Assembly: GCF_900142365.1 (NCBI RefSeq)
Contig: NZ_FRAP01000012.1
Span: forward strand, 62,001 to 126,000
From: Pseudonocardia thermophila
Lineage (GTDB): Bacteria; Actinomycetota; Actinomycetes; Mycobacteriales; Pseudonocardiaceae
Direction of reading: 5' to 3'
Length of the DNA: 64,000 nt
Shown here: one piece after another, positions 8,857 through 22,371 of the stretch
Numbering within the stretch: position 1 is the stretch's first letter
How the letters are laid out: every line of letters begins with the position of its first letter
The notes under the pieces: generated by a model
What the model was told of the DNA's origin: nothing
The model's input: the letters and a program-made list of their open reading frames with translations, nothing else
Databases searched by the model: none
Translations under genes and position numbers: made by a program

Positions 8857-10029
8857 GCTCGTGGGCTGCTCGCCGCGCTCCTGCTGCTCACCACAGCGTG
8901 CTCGGCTTCGGTGGCCGGGCCCGCTGCGCCCGCCGGCCACGGGTGCATCACCGCGTTCGACGCAGCGACCGACTACTTCCCGGTGAAGGTGGAGCCCACG
9001 CACGCCACGAACTTCTCGCTCACCTATCACCGCAGCTACGCGGTGCTGACCGTGCGGCAGCCGTACCCCGGCGGCGCGCCGGAGTCGTACGTGCTGCTGC
9101 GCTGCGGCGCGCCGGCACCCGATCTGCCCGCCGAGCTGGCGGACGCGCAGGTCGTCCCGGTGCCGGTGACGAGCCTGTACGCGCAGTCGACGACGCAGCT
9201 GCAGCTGATCGCCGACATCGGCGCGCTCGACGTCCTGACCGGCGTGGGAACGCCTGACTTCGCCTCCGGGCCCGAGGTCCGCGCGAAGATCGACGCCGGC
9301 GAGGTGCGCGGCTTCGCGGTGAACGGTCAGATCGAGGCGGAGCAGATCATCGCTGACCGGCCCGACGTCCTGCTCAGCCAGGGCACTGACGACCCGACGT
9401 TCCCCGTGCTGCGCAACGCGGGCGTGCCCGTGATCGGCTGGGCGGAGTACCTCGACTCCAGCCCGCTCGGGCAAGCCGAGTGGATCAAGGCGATGGGCGT
9501 GCTCACGGGCCACGAGCGCGAGGCCGCGGCCGTCTTCGACGAGATCGTCGCGCGCTACGAGGCGCAGCGAGCCGAGGTCGCGGGTCTCCCGCCGACCCCC
9601 GTCCTGCTCGGGCAGCTCCACCAGGGCAGCTGGGGCGTGCCGGCCGGCAACAGCACGACGGGGACGCTGGTGCGGGACGCGGGCGGGATCTGGTCGGAGG
9701 CGGAGAACCCGTCGGCGGGACGGGTCGACAAGGACTTCGAGAGCGTCTTCGTGCGCGACGGCGCGGCACCGGTCTGGCTCCTCACCCGGCACGGCGTGCG
9801 CACGATGGCCGACGTCCTCGCCGAGGACGCCCGCTACGGCGAGCTGGCGGCCGTCGGGACGGGCCGCGTGTGGGTCCTGGACCGCTGGATCGGGCCGACC
9901 GGCGGCAACGTCTTCTACGAGCGCGGGGTCCTGCACCCCGAGGAGATCCTCGCGGACCTGGTCGCGGTGCTGCACCCCGAAGCCGCGCCCGGCCACGAGT
10001 TCGTCTACTACCGGCAGGTCGGCACGTGA
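8836..10029 (+). CDS. FecB/BtuF-type ABC transporter substrate-binding lipoprotein
   Basis: The 397-residue protein has a lipoprotein signal peptide with hydrophobic core [12 protein letters not shown], predicting acylation at the Cys near residue 23. It then has a periplasmic-binding type III fold spanning about 60-390. A segment near residue 48 ([20 protein letters not shown]) is typical of a subgroup of iron or metal-chelate binding proteins. It should capture a metal chelate such as a siderophore or corrinoid outside the membrane and pass it to the permease, whose GTG start overlaps its stop by 4 bases. An ATG at 8854 is an alternative start but would break the fit with the -10 element. 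The ligand is not determinable. Confidence 0.85.
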   Translation: MSRCSNMARGLLAALLLLTTACSASVAGPAAPAGHGCITAFDAATDYFPVKVEPTHATNFSLTYHRSYAVLTVRQPYPGGAPESYVLLRCGAPAPDLPAELADAQVVPVPVTSLYAQSTTQLQLIADIGALDVLTGVGTPDFASGPEVRAKIDAGEVRGFAVNGQIEAEQIIADRPDVLLSQGTDDPTFPVLRNAGVPVIGWAEYLDSSPLGQAEWIKAMGVLTGHEREAAAVFDEIVARYEAQRAEVAGLPPTPVLLGQLHQGSWGVPAGNSTTGTLVRDAGGIWSEAENPSAGRVDKDFESVFVRDGAAPVWLLTRHGVRTMADVLAEDARYGELAAVGTGRVWVLDRWIGPTGGNVFYERGVLHPEEILADLVAVLHPEAAPGHEFVYYRQVGT

Positions 10030-11069
10030 CCCCGCGCCGGGCCTGGCTCCTGCCCGTGCTGGGTGCGGTCGCCGGGCTGCTGCTGGTGCCGGCCGTGGCG
10101 CTGGGTCCGATCAGCATCCCGTTCGGCGACACGATCGCGGTCCTCGTCGGCGGCGAGCCGTCGGACCCGCGCTGGACGGTCCTCATCGGCACGGTCCGGC
10201 TGAGCCGCGCGATCACCGCCGTGCTCGCCGGGGCCGCGCTCGGGGTCGCCGGGCTGACGATGCAGACGCTGTTCCGCAACCCGCTCGCCGATCCGTACAT
10301 CCTCGGCGTCAGCTCGGGCGCGAGCCTCGGGGTGGCGCTCTTCCTCGCGACGACGACGGCCGCGGCGTTCGGGGCCACGTTCGGGACGGGCCTGGTCGGG
10401 CTTGGCCGAGTCGGCGCGGTCGGTGCCGCCGCAGCCGGGGCGTTCCTGGTGCTGGCGATCGTGCTGGCGCTGTCGCGGTGGGTCCGCTCCGCGGTGACGC
10501 TGCTGATCGTCGGCGTGATGGTCGGCGCGGTCACCTCGGCGGTGGTGAGCCTCGTGCTGGTGTGGACCGATCCGCGGATCGCCCAGCAGTACGTCGTGTG
10601 GGGGCTGGGCAGCTTCGACGCCACGTCGGGCCGGGATCTGCAGATCTTCGCGCCGATCGTGCTCGCCGGCCTGCTCGTCGCGGGCGCACTCGGCAAACCG
10701 CTCAACGCGCTGCTGCTCGGGCAGGGCTACGCGACCAGCATGGGCGTCGAGGTGCGGCGGACGCGGCTGGTCGTCATGGTCGCGGCCGGGCTGCTCGCCG
10801 GCGGGGTGACCGCGTTCTGCGGGCCGGTCGCGTTCATCGGGATCGCGATCCCCCACCTGGCGCGGCTGCTCGTCGGCACGTCCGATCACCGGTTGCTGCT
10901 GCCCGCGACCGCGCTCGTCGGGGCGATCACCGCGCTGCTCTGCGCGATCGCGAGCCACCCACCGGGCACCGAGACGGTCATCCCGCTGAACGTCATGACG
11001 TCGCTCGTCGGCGCACCGGTGGTGATCGCGGTGCTGCTGCGAGCCCGGCGATCGGAGGTGGTCACGTGA
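10026..11069 (+). CDS. FecCD-family ABC transporter permease
   Basis: This 347-residue polytopic membrane protein has about ten hydrophobic segments. It carries the family signature AGLTMQTLFRNPLADPYILG near residues 76-95 followed by SSGASLGV, and the coupling region GPVAFIGIAIPHLARLLVG near 264-282. It forms the transmembrane channel for metal-chelate import with the lipoprotein and ATPase encoded on either side. GTG 10026 overlaps the previous stop as GTGA, and its own stop overlaps the next start in the same way, so translation of the operon is coupled. Confidence 0.9.
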   Translation: MTPRRAWLLPVLGAVAGLLLVPAVALGPISIPFGDTIAVLVGGEPSDPRWTVLIGTVRLSRAITAVLAGAALGVAGLTMQTLFRNPLADPYILGVSSGASLGVALFLATTTAAAFGATFGTGLVGLGRVGAVGAAAAGAFLVLAIVLALSRWVRSAVTLLIVGVMVGAVTSAVVSLVLVWTDPRIAQQYVVWGLGSFDATSGRDLQIFAPIVLAGLLVAGALGKPLNALLLGQGYATSMGVEVRRTRLVVMVAAGLLAGGVTAFCGPVAFIGIAIPHLARLLVGTSDHRLLLPATALVGAITALLCAIASHPPGTETVIPLNVMTSLVGAPVVIAVLLRARRSEVVT

Positions 11070-12109
11070 TCGAAGACGAGCACGGGCTGCGGTTCACCGG
11101 CCTAGCCGTCGGCTACCGCCGCACGAGCGTGCACACCGGACTGACCGGGCGGGCCCGTCGCGGCGAGCTGACCGTGCTCGTCGGCCCGAACGGGGCCGGC
11201 AAGTCGACGCTGCTGCGCACCCTCGCGTGCCTGCAGCCACCGATCGCCGGCACTGTTCGCCTGGACGGGACCGACCTGGCGGGCATCGCCCCGATGGAAC
11301 GGGCACGGCGGCTCGCGGTCGTCCTCACCGATCGCGTCGACGTCGGGCTGCTCAGCGGCCGGGAGCTGGTGGCGATCGGCCGGCATCCGCACACCGGACC
11401 GAGCGGGCGGCTCGGTCCCCGCGACCTGGCGGTCGTCGACGACGCGATCGCCGCGGTCGGTGCCGGGCACCTCGTCGGCCGCCGGGTCGCCGAGCTCTCC
11501 GACGGGGAACGCCAGCGGGTGCTCACCGCCCGAGCGCTCGCCCAGGAGCCCGGCCTGCTCCTTCTCGACGAGCCGAGCGCGTTCCTCGACGTCGCCGCCC
11601 GCGTAGCGCTGCTCGGGATGCTGCGCGACCTGGCCCGGGAGCGCCACATGGGCGTCGTGGTCTCCACCCACGACCTCGAGCTGGCGCTGCGGCTGGCCGA
11701 CCACGTGTGGCTGCTCGACCGCACCGGGCTGCGCTGCGGCTCCCCGGAGGAGCTGGTGGTCAACGGTGCAGTGGCCGCGGTGTTCGACACCCCCGCGCTG
11801 GCGTTCGATCCGGTCAGCGGCACGTTCACGCTCGCCGACGGCTCCGCGGGTCGCCCGGCCCTGGTCGTGGCGGAGCAGCCGCACCGGGCCCTGGCCGCTC
11901 GGGCGCTGGCGAGAGCCGGATGGCGGGTGGTGCCGACCAGCCCGGCCGACGCCCAGATCGAGCACATCGGCGGAGACCGGTTCGTCGTCCGGCACGCCGG
12001 ACGCATCACCACCGTCGAGAGCTGGGCCGCCCTGGTCGCCTGGGCCCGGCGCGTCCCCGCCCCGCAGCCCACCGCAGCGGCGATGGCCGCCGGAACGGAG
12101 GAACGATGA
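11066..12109 (+). CDS. FecE/BtuD-type ABC transporter ATPase with C-terminal extension
   Basis: The first ~250 residues are a complete nucleotide-binding domain: Walker A GPNGAGKST (about 39-47), signature LSDGERQR (about 144-151), Walker B LLLLDEPSAFLD (about 165-176) and the switch His in STHD. It energises the FecCD-type permease. At 347 residues it is roughly 90 longer than typical members. The extra part (about 255-347) is soluble, with a small alpha-beta look and no recognised motif, and may be a regulatory or substrate-sensing appendage. The start GTG 11066 and stop at 12109 both overlap neighbouring genes by 4 bases. Confidence 0.88.
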   Translation: MIEDEHGLRFTGLAVGYRRTSVHTGLTGRARRGELTVLVGPNGAGKSTLLRTLACLQPPIAGTVRLDGTDLAGIAPMERARRLAVVLTDRVDVGLLSGRELVAIGRHPHTGPSGRLGPRDLAVVDDAIAAVGAGHLVGRRVAELSDGERQRVLTARALAQEPGLLLLDEPSAFLDVAARVALLGMLRDLARERHMGVVVSTHDLELALRLADHVWLLDRTGLRCGSPEELVVNGAVAAVFDTPALAFDPVSGTFTLADGSAGRPALVVAEQPHRALAARALARAGWRVVPTSPADAQIEHIGGDRFVVRHAGRITTVESWAALVAWARRVPAPQPTAAAMAAGTEER

Positions 12110-12654
12110 CCGCACCCACCCTGGTCGAGGAACCCGGCAACGGCACCCTGCACGTCTGGCCGCTGCCGACCGACGAGGACACGCTCCTGTCGCTCGTCCG
12201 CGACGTCTTCACCGAGCACTGGCACCACATCTTCTTCGGCCCCCTCGTGCAGGGCGCCGCGTGGGAGGTGGCCGCGCCCAACGCCCCCGAGCGGATCTCG
12301 GTGCACGACGGCTACGTCACCGTCGACTTCGGGCGCTGGCACTTCCACCTGTGCATCGGCGAGCACACCGCGAGCGGCCCCGAGCTCGGCGCGATCCGCC
12401 GCTGCCGCCGCGCCGAGTTCTACCGCCGCCTCTCCGACGGCGTCCCCACGTCCTGGGGCATCCGCATGTTCAACGGCGCCGGCGAGCAGCAGATGACCGT
12501 CATGCTGCCCAACCCGTTCCTCGACGACCGCCAGAACATCCTCGACGAACCCGACTTCAGCCGCCTGGCCGCCTGGGACTCCCTCCGCAAGACCTACCTC
12601 GGACTCGATCCGGACCCGCTGGACAGAGCGGGGAAGGGCTTCCGGCACGGTTGA
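12106..12654 (+). CDS. Conserved-looking His-rich soluble protein in the metal uptake operon, unknown
   Basis: The 182-residue protein has no signal peptide or membrane segment. Two segments are rich in possible metal ligands: EHWHHIFFGPLVQG near residues 37-50 and RWHFHLCIGEH near 76-86. Its start overlaps the ATPase stop as ATGA, so it is made in step with the importer. I do not recognise an enzyme family. The His, Cys and aromatic content plus its place suggest that it handles the imported metal or chelate in the cytoplasm, for example as a chaperone or chelate-processing protein. That role is inference from context only. Confidence 0.75.
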   Translation: MTAPTLVEEPGNGTLHVWPLPTDEDTLLSLVRDVFTEHWHHIFFGPLVQGAAWEVAAPNAPERISVHDGYVTVDFGRWHFHLCIGEHTASGPELGAIRRCRRAEFYRRLSDGVPTSWGIRMFNGAGEQQMTVMLPNPFLDDRQNILDEPDFSRLAAWDSLRKTYLGLDPDPLDRAGKGFRHG

Positions 12655-12684
12655 GCGCGCGAGCTGGTGCAGGGGGGGCCGAAC

Positions 12685-12737
12685 GCAACGAACGGCACTT
12701 TCGTCCACTCGGAGTGGACGAAAGTGCCGTTCGTTGC
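12685..12737. terminator. Exceptionally long perfect hairpin after the metal operon
   Basis: Arms of 26 bases (12685-12710 and 12712-12737) are perfect reverse complements with a single central base. The core is AACGGCACTTTCGTCCACTC on the left arm. It follows the operon's last stop by 30 bases and precedes the convergent tRNA-Ala, so it probably terminates both ways. A related imperfect hairpin occurs at 61847-61889, which suggests a repeated intergenic element family. Confidence 0.7.
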
Positions 12738-12789
12738 GCAGACCTGGGCCCCTACCCGCTTCTCGATCGCTCGGCCGAGGCCCTGTGAG

Positions 12790-12865
12790 TGGTGGAGACG
12801 AGGGGAATCGAACCCCTGACCCCCGCCTTGCAAAGGCGGTGCTCTGCCAATTGAGCTACGTCCCC
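12790..12865 (-). tRNA. tRNA-Ala (anticodon TGC), CCA encoded
   Basis: On the minus strand the cloverleaf begins GGGGACGTAGCTCAATTGGC, has anticodon loop TTTGCAA with anticodon TGC, the T-loop GGTTCGATTCC, and an acceptor stem closing as CGTCTCC with discriminator A. The genome supplies CCA at the 3' end. The tRNA-Ile gene lies upstream at 13061-13134, the usual pair downstream of gyrA in actinobacteria. Confidence 0.95.
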
Positions 12866-12912
12866 GTTCCCCGCTGCGGATCCGGGGACCCGCTCGGCGG
12901 GAGCCAACCGGG

Positions 12913-13026
12913 TCAGCTGTTCGTGGCCTCCTGCCAGAGGTCAGCCTCGTTGCGCCCGGAGCGAACCTTGTTGAACACGACCGCGCCGACGGCCAGCGCG
13001 ACGAGTGCGATGAGGACCTTCTTCAT
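12913..13026 (-). CDS. DLW-39 family small membrane-anchored protein
   Basis: This 37-residue protein begins MKKVLIALVALAVGAVVFNK, a single N-terminal membrane segment. It ends with a short charged tail containing EADLWQEAT, whose D-L-W gives the family its name. Such peptides are commonly found in this spot between the tRNA-Ile and tRNA-Ala genes of actinobacteria; no function is known. The start ATG is at 13026. No strong ribosome site is visible. Confidence 0.85.
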   Translation of the reverse strand: MKKVLIALVALAVGAVVFNKVRSGRNEADLWQEATNS

Positions 13027-13060
13027 GACGTCACTGTCCTGTCGTCAACGGGTCTGGGAG

Positions 13061-13134
13061 TGGGCCTAGCTGGACTTGAACCAGCGACCTCATCATTATC
13101 AGTGATGCGCTCTAACCGACTGAGCTATAGGCCC
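13061..13134 (-). tRNA. tRNA-Ile (anticodon GAT)
   Basis: The minus strand folds into a cloverleaf with 5' arm GGGCCTA, D-arm AGCTCAGTCGGTTAGAGC, anticodon stem-loop CATCA-CTGATAA-TGATG (anticodon GAT), T-arm with GGTTCAAGTCC, and closing TAGGCCC plus discriminator A. CCA is not encoded, unlike the neighbouring tRNA-Ala. Confidence 0.95.
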
Positions 13135-13157
13135 CTGCGACGACGTCGAGAGTACCG

Positions 13158-13175
13158 CAGGCCTCTGGAGGCCTG
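13158..13175. terminator. Short perfect hairpin after the DUF3566 gene
   Basis: CAGGCCTC and GAGGCCTG pair perfectly around two central bases. It sits 33 bases past the stop of the minus-strand DUF3566 gene and just before tRNA-Ile, so it probably ends the gyrB-gyrA-DUF3566 transcript. Confidence 0.45.
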
Positions 13176-13207
13176 TGCACCGGGCTCCCCCTACGCCGTC
13201 GACCTGG

Positions 13208-14578
13208 TCAGTCGCGCTCGGACAGCGTGACCTCGATGCCGCCGACCAGGTCGGCGGACACGTTGTAGACGAACGCGCTGATCGTCATCGCGACCGCGAA
13301 CAGCAGGCTGTTGATCGCGCCGACCACCGCCGCGAACCCGAAGACCCGGCCCGCGCTGATCAGCTGGTTGCCCGTGGGTGCGTTGTCGGTGACGAGGTTC
13401 GCGTAGGTGCCGTTCAGCTGGTCCCACACGCCCATGCCGTCCAGCACGCCGTAGAGCACGCCGACGGCGACCAGCCAGATGAAGAACAGCACGACGGCGA
13501 GCACCAGCGCGAGCTTGAGCACCGACCACGGATCGAGCCGCTTGAGCTGCAACGCGGCCTGGCGCGGCGCCCGGGCGCGGGTGGCCCGCACGGCCTGCCA
13601 GCCGCCCGTCGCCGAGGCCGGCGACGAGGACGAGGAGGTCGGGCGGGTCGGCTCCTCGGAACCGCTCGGCTGCGCAGGCTGCGGCGCCTCCATGACGACC
13701 GTGGGGCCGTCGCCGAACAGCGCCCCGACCGCGGAGGGCTGCTGCTGCTGGGGGTGCGGCTGCTGGCCGTCGTGCTCCTGGCCGGGGACCCGGTGCCACG
13801 GCGGCGGAGCGGCCGCCTCCGGGCCGGGGCCGGGGACCGGTCCGGGAGCCGGACGCGGACCCGGCGCCGGACGCGGTGCGGTCACGTTCACCGCAGCCGG
13901 CTTCTGCGCGACGACCGTCGGCGGCTCGGCCGGGCCCGTCGGCTTCTCCCCGGGTCTGCTCGCCGCCGCAGGCTTGCTCGTCGACACGGTCGCGCCCGCC
14001 GCGGTGACGACTCGGGTCGGCTCGTCGCCCGTGCTCTCGGCCGCCGAGCCCGACGCGGCGGCCGGCTTCTCCGCAGCCTCCGTAGGGACCTGATCGGTGG
14101 TCTCCTCGTCCGGCTTCTTCACCGACCGAGTCTTCGCCGACGACGAGGAGGCCGACCCCGTGGGCGTGGTGACCACGGTGGTCGGCTCCGCCGTGTCCTC
14201 CGCAGCGTCCTTCGCGCTGCCCTTCGCAGCGCCGGACTTCCCTGCGTCAGCCTCCTCGGCGTCCTTCGCGCCGGCGGCGGCCGCGGCCCCCGACTCCGCG
14301 TCCGGCTTCGCCGAGTCCGCGGACGTCTCGCCCGTGGCCGGCTTCGCCGTGACGGTGGGCTCGTCAGCACCCACCGTCGGTGACCCACTGCCCGGTGCGC
14401 CGTTCGGCGTGACGGCCGCCTCGTCGGCGGACGCGGTCTTCGTCGACCCGGCCGCCTTCGCGCCCGTGCCCGCCCCGTTGCCGGCGGCCGCCCCGTTGCC
14501 CTCGCCACCTGCGGCGCCGCCGGTGGCCACCGTCCCCCGGCCCTCGGGCTCCTCCGGCGTGCTCGTGTTGTCACTCAC
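13208..14578 (-). CDS. DUF3566 membrane protein with long disordered N-terminus
   Basis: The 456-residue protein has an N-terminal ~330 residues of low-complexity Ala/Thr/Pro/Glu/Lys sequence, followed by a conserved C-terminal DUF3566 domain (about 345-456). That domain has two membrane segments, LALVLAVVLFFIWLVAVGVLYG and VFGFAAVVGAINSLLFAVAMT. It matches the protein encoded just after gyrA in mycobacteria, whose role is unclear. The start is GTG 14578 with AGGAGA upstream. The gene follows gyrA after 72 bases and is probably co-transcribed. The charged, repetitive tail would lie in the cytoplasm if both ends are inside. Confidence 0.85.
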   Translation of the reverse strand: MSDNTSTPEEPEGRGTVATGGAAGGEGNGAAAGNGAGTGAKAAGSTKTASADEAAVTPNGAPGSGSPTVGADEPTVTAKPATGETSADSAKPDAESGAAAAAGAKDAEEADAGKSGAAKGSAKDAAEDTAEPTTVVTTPTGSASSSSAKTRSVKKPDEETTDQVPTEAAEKPAAASGSAAESTGDEPTRVVTAAGATVSTSKPAAASRPGEKPTGPAEPPTVVAQKPAAVNVTAPRPAPGPRPAPGPVPGPGPEAAAPPPWHRVPGQEHDGQQPHPQQQQPSAVGALFGDGPTVVMEAPQPAQPSGSEEPTRPTSSSSSPASATGGWQAVRATRARAPRQAALQLKRLDPWSVLKLALVLAVVLFFIWLVAVGVLYGVLDGMGVWDQLNGTYANLVTDNAPTGNQLISAGRVFGFAAVVGAINSLLFAVAMTISAFVYNVSADLVGGIEVTLSERD

Positions 14579-14650
14579 GTACCGAGAGTCTCCTCTGTGC
14601 TCGGTGCTGCGGTCGACCGGGGCGGCCGCGTGTCGGGACGGCCGTCGGTG

Positions 14651-17194
<2,544 letters not shown>

Positions 17195-17241
17195 GTCAGT
17201 CCTTCCACGAGGTCACCCGAGGTCCGAGTCCGATGGGGCAC

Positions 17242-19579
<2,338 letters not shown>

Positions 19580-20260
19580 TTACCCGTACGTGTCACGCGG
19601 GCCGCGGCCGCGCACGGAGCGTGGCCCGTACCGCCAGCTCGGACCGGCGGGCCCCAAGACCCGGATCCGCTTGACCACGTCGGGACCGACCGCGTCGGCG
19701 AGCCGGCGCAGCAGCTGGCGCTGCAGCTGGCGCAGCTGAGTCGCCCACGCCGTCGACTCGGCCTGCAGGACCAGCTCCCCCTCCCGCAGCGAGACCGGCG
19801 TGCAGTGGTCGGCGATGTCCGGACCGACGAGCTGGGGCCAGCGGCCCAGCACGGTGGCGTCGGTCAACCGCGACGACCAGCCCCGGTCGCGTGCCACCCG
19901 GGCCACCAACGCGCCGAACCGCTGCGGATCGCGCTCGTCCGGGCCGGCGCCCGACCAGCGGCGCCGCTGCCCGCGATCCCCGCGCACGATCCCCAGGCGC
20001 TCCTTCTCCCGCTGCGCGGCGCGCGCGGCCGAGGCCTCCCGGGCAGCCCGCAGCGCCTCGCGGGCGATGTCGACACCCCGAGGGGGAACCGGATCATCGC
20101 CGAGCGGTTCTTCCCCAGGGCTGTGGACAACTGGGGCCGTGCGGGGGATGCCGGACGGTCGATCCGCCGCGCCGGGCGGTCGAAGACCGCCGCTATCACC
20201 GTTCCCCGACGAGTTGTCCACAGTATCCACAGACTTATCCCCAGCTGCTTGCGTCGTCAT
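19580..20260 (-). CDS. dciA: DUF721 protein, DciA-type replicative helicase loader/operator
   Basis: The 226-residue protein has a variable N-terminal half and a conserved C-terminal DUF721 domain (about 125-205), including [21 protein letters not shown] and [15 protein letters not shown]. In mycobacteria the protein at this position is required for replication and works with DnaB. The start ATG 20260 overlaps the recF stop as ATGA, so it is translated with recF. The first ~50 codons contain a cluster of DnaA boxes (see 20122-20243), which may shape the composition of its N-terminus ([12 protein letters not shown]). Confidence 0.9.
   Translation of the reverse strand: MTTQAAGDKSVDTVDNSSGNGDSGGLRPPGAADRPSGIPRTAPVVHSPGEEPLGDDPVPPRGVDIAREALRAAREASAARAAQREKERLGIVRGDRGQRRRWSGAGPDERDPQRFGALVARVARDRGWSSRLTDATVLGRWPQLVGPDIADHCTPVSLREGELVLQAESTAWATQLRQLQRQLLRRLADAVGPDVVKRIRVLGPAGPSWRYGPRSVRGRGPRDTYG
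20122..20243. promoter_or_regulatory. Cluster of four DnaA-box-like sites inside dciA
   Basis: Two perfect actinobacterial DnaA boxes TTGTCCACA occur at 20214-20222 (plus) and 20130-20122 (minus). GTATCCACA at 20223-20231 follows directly, and TTATCCCCA is at 20235-20243. The sites lie within the 5' third of dciA, 3.5 kb from oriC. They could serve DnaA-dependent control of the recF-dciA segment or DnaA titration. Confidence 0.6.
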
Positions 20261-21366
20261 GTGACCAACGGCTCGATGCCGTCGTGCGAGACCGCGAACC
20301 GTACTCCGCTCAGCCCAGCCGGCACGTCCTCCTCGACCGCGGCGGTGACGATCACCTGCTCGGCCGCCGCGGCGACCTCCGCCAACGCCCGGCGCCGGCG
20401 CGTGTCGAGCTCGGCGAACACGTCGTCGAGCACGAGCACCGGCTCCACGTCGTCGTCCTGCAGCAGCCGGTACGACGCCAGCCGCAGCGCGAGCGCGAGC
20501 GCCCACGACTCGCCGTGGCTGGCGTAGCCCTTGGCCGGCCCCTCGCCCAGGCGCAGCTCCAGCTCGTCGCGGTGCGGCCCGACGAGGCACACCCCGCGCT
20601 CGATCTCCTGGCGGCGCACCCGGGCCATCGCCTCCAGCAGGGCTTGCTCCAGTTCGGGCACCGTGCGCGGCACGTCCGGGCCGATGCTGCACCGGTAGGC
20701 CACGGAGATCGCCTCCGACGACGGCGCCACCTCGGCGAACGCCGCCGCTGCCCGCGGCGCGATCTCGTCCACCAAGTCCATCCGCGCCGCCAGCAGCGCC
20801 GCGCCGTGCGCGGCGAGGTGGCCGTCCCACACATCCAGCGTGGACAGATCCGATCGGCCGGCCTTCGCGGTCTTCAGCAACGCCGAGCGCTGGCGCAGCA
20901 CCCGCTCGTAGTCGGAGCGGACCGTCGTGAACCGCGGTACGCGCGCCACCAGCAGGTCGTCGAGGAATCGGCGGCGCTCCCCCGGATCGCCGCGCACCAG
21001 CGCCAGGTCCTCCGGCGCGAACAGCACCGTGCGCAGGATCCCGGCCACGTCCCGCGGTCTGGCGGGTGCCCGGTTGAGCCGGGCCCGGTTGGCCCGTCCG
21101 GCCGCGATCTCCACCTCGATCGCCAGTTCGCGGCCGCGGTGCACGACGATGCCGCGGACCACCGCGTGCTCGGCGCCGCGGCGGATCAGCGGCGCGTCGG
21201 TCGCCACCCGGTGCGACGACAGCGTGGCCAGGTACCCGGCCGCCTCGACGAGGTTGGTCTTGCCCACCCCGTTGGAGCCGATCAGCACCGTCACCCCGGG
21301 CGCGAGGTCGAGCTCCGCCTTCTCCCACGACCGGAAGTCGGCGACGGCGAGGCGACGCAGGTGCAC
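20257..21366 (-). CDS. recF: DNA replication and repair protein RecF
   Basis: The 369-residue SMC-like ATPase helps load RecA at gaps during recombinational repair. Walker A is GSNGVGKTN (about 30-38). The signature region lies around [37 protein letters not shown], and Walker B is [16 protein letters not shown] 21366 starts 3 bases after the gnd stop. Its stop overlaps dciA by 4 bases. The order dnaN-gnd-recF-dciA is typical of actinobacteria. Confidence 0.97.
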   Translation of the reverse strand: MHLRRLAVADFRSWEKAELDLAPGVTVLIGSNGVGKTNLVEAAGYLATLSSHRVATDAPLIRRGAEHAVVRGIVVHRGRELAIEVEIAAGRANRARLNRAPARPRDVAGILRTVLFAPEDLALVRGDPGERRRFLDDLLVARVPRFTTVRSDYERVLRQRSALLKTAKAGRSDLSTLDVWDGHLAAHGAALLAARMDLVDEIAPRAAAAFAEVAPSSEAISVAYRCSIGPDVPRTVPELEQALLEAMARVRRQEIERGVCLVGPHRDELELRLGEGPAKGYASHGESWALALALRLASYRLLQDDDVEPVLVLDDVFAELDTRRRRALAEVAAAAEQVIVTAAVEEDVPAGLSGVRFAVSHDGIEPLVT

Positions 21367-21369
21367 CGG

Positions 21370-22305
21370 TTACGGGGTGGGCCCCGAGGGACCCGCGGTC
21401 TGGCCGGGCGCGCCGGACGGGCCGGCGGCGAACCGGACGGCGTGCCCGCCGAACTGGTGGCGCAGCGCGGCCACCGCGCGCATCGCGGGCGAGGACTCCT
21501 GGCGGGAGGCGAACCGGGCGAACAGCGCCGCCGAGATGACCGGGAGCGGCACGGCGTGCGTGATCGCCTCCTCGATCGTCCAGCGGCCCTCACCGGAGTC
21601 CTCGACGTAGGCCTCGAGCTTGGCCAGCTCCGGGTCCTCGGCCAGCGCCCGGACCAGCAGGTCGAGCAACCACGAACGCACGACCGTGCCGCGCGACCAC
21701 GCCCGCAGCACCGCCGGCACGTTCTCCACGAGCTCGGCGGCCTGCAGCAGCTCGTAGCCCTCCGCGTAGGCCTGCATCAGCCCGTACTCGACGCCGTTGT
21801 GGACCATCTTCGCGAAGTGGCCGGCGCCGACCGGGCCGGCGTGGGCGAAGCCTTCCTCGCGCGGACCCTCAGGGCGCAGCGCGTCGAAGATCGGCATCGC
21901 GCGCTCGATGTCCTCGGGCGCGCCGCCGGCCATCAGGCCGTAGCCGTTCTCCTTGCCCCAGACGCCGCCGGACACCCCGCAGTCGACGAAGTGGATCCCG
22001 CGCTCGCCGAGCAGGGCAGCGTGCGGACCGTCGTCGGTGTAGCGGGAGTTGCCGCCGTCGATGACCAGGTCACCGGGCTCCAGCACCTCCGCCAGCGCCT
22101 TGATCGTGTTCCGGGTGATCTCCCCGGACGGCACCATCACCCACACCGTGCGGGGCGGGGTGAGGGCGGCGGCCAGCGCCTCCAGCGAGTCGACGTCGGT
22201 GACCTCCGGCCGCGGGTCGTAACCGATGACCTCGTGCCCGGCGGCACGGATCCGGTCCCGCATGTTGCCGCCCATCTTGCCCAGACCGATCAGGCCGAGT
22301 TGCAC
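21370..22305 (-). CDS. gnd: 6-phosphogluconate dehydrogenase, decarboxylating (short type)
   Basis: The 311-residue protein belongs to the short 6-phosphogluconate dehydrogenase type, often NAD-linked, which oxidatively decarboxylates 6-phosphogluconate to ribulose 5-phosphate. The dinucleotide fold is GLIGLGKMGGNM at the N-terminus. The substrate region DCGVSGGVWGKENGYGLMAGG and the catalytic lysine segment HFAKMVHNGVEYG follow. It ends in a Gly/Pro-rich tail not found in the core family. GTG 22305 has CAGGAG upstream. The gene's place between dnaN and recF is a known actinobacterial arrangement without an obvious mechanistic reason. Confidence 0.94.
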   Translation of the reverse strand: MQLGLIGLGKMGGNMRDRIRAAGHEVIGYDPRPEVTDVDSLEALAAALTPPRTVWVMVPSGEITRNTIKALAEVLEPGDLVIDGGNSRYTDDGPHAALLGERGIHFVDCGVSGGVWGKENGYGLMAGGAPEDIERAMPIFDALRPEGPREEGFAHAGPVGAGHFAKMVHNGVEYGLMQAYAEGYELLQAAELVENVPAVLRAWSRGTVVRSWLLDLLVRALAEDPELAKLEAYVEDSGEGRWTIEEAITHAVPLPVISAALFARFASRQESSPAMRAVAALRHQFGGHAVRFAAGPSGAPGQTAGPSGPTP

Positions 22306-22371
22306 GGTGCACTCCTGGAGTCAGTCGTGTGTCGGGAACGTGCGAGGGGCCGCCGGGCGGCGTCGGCTCGC

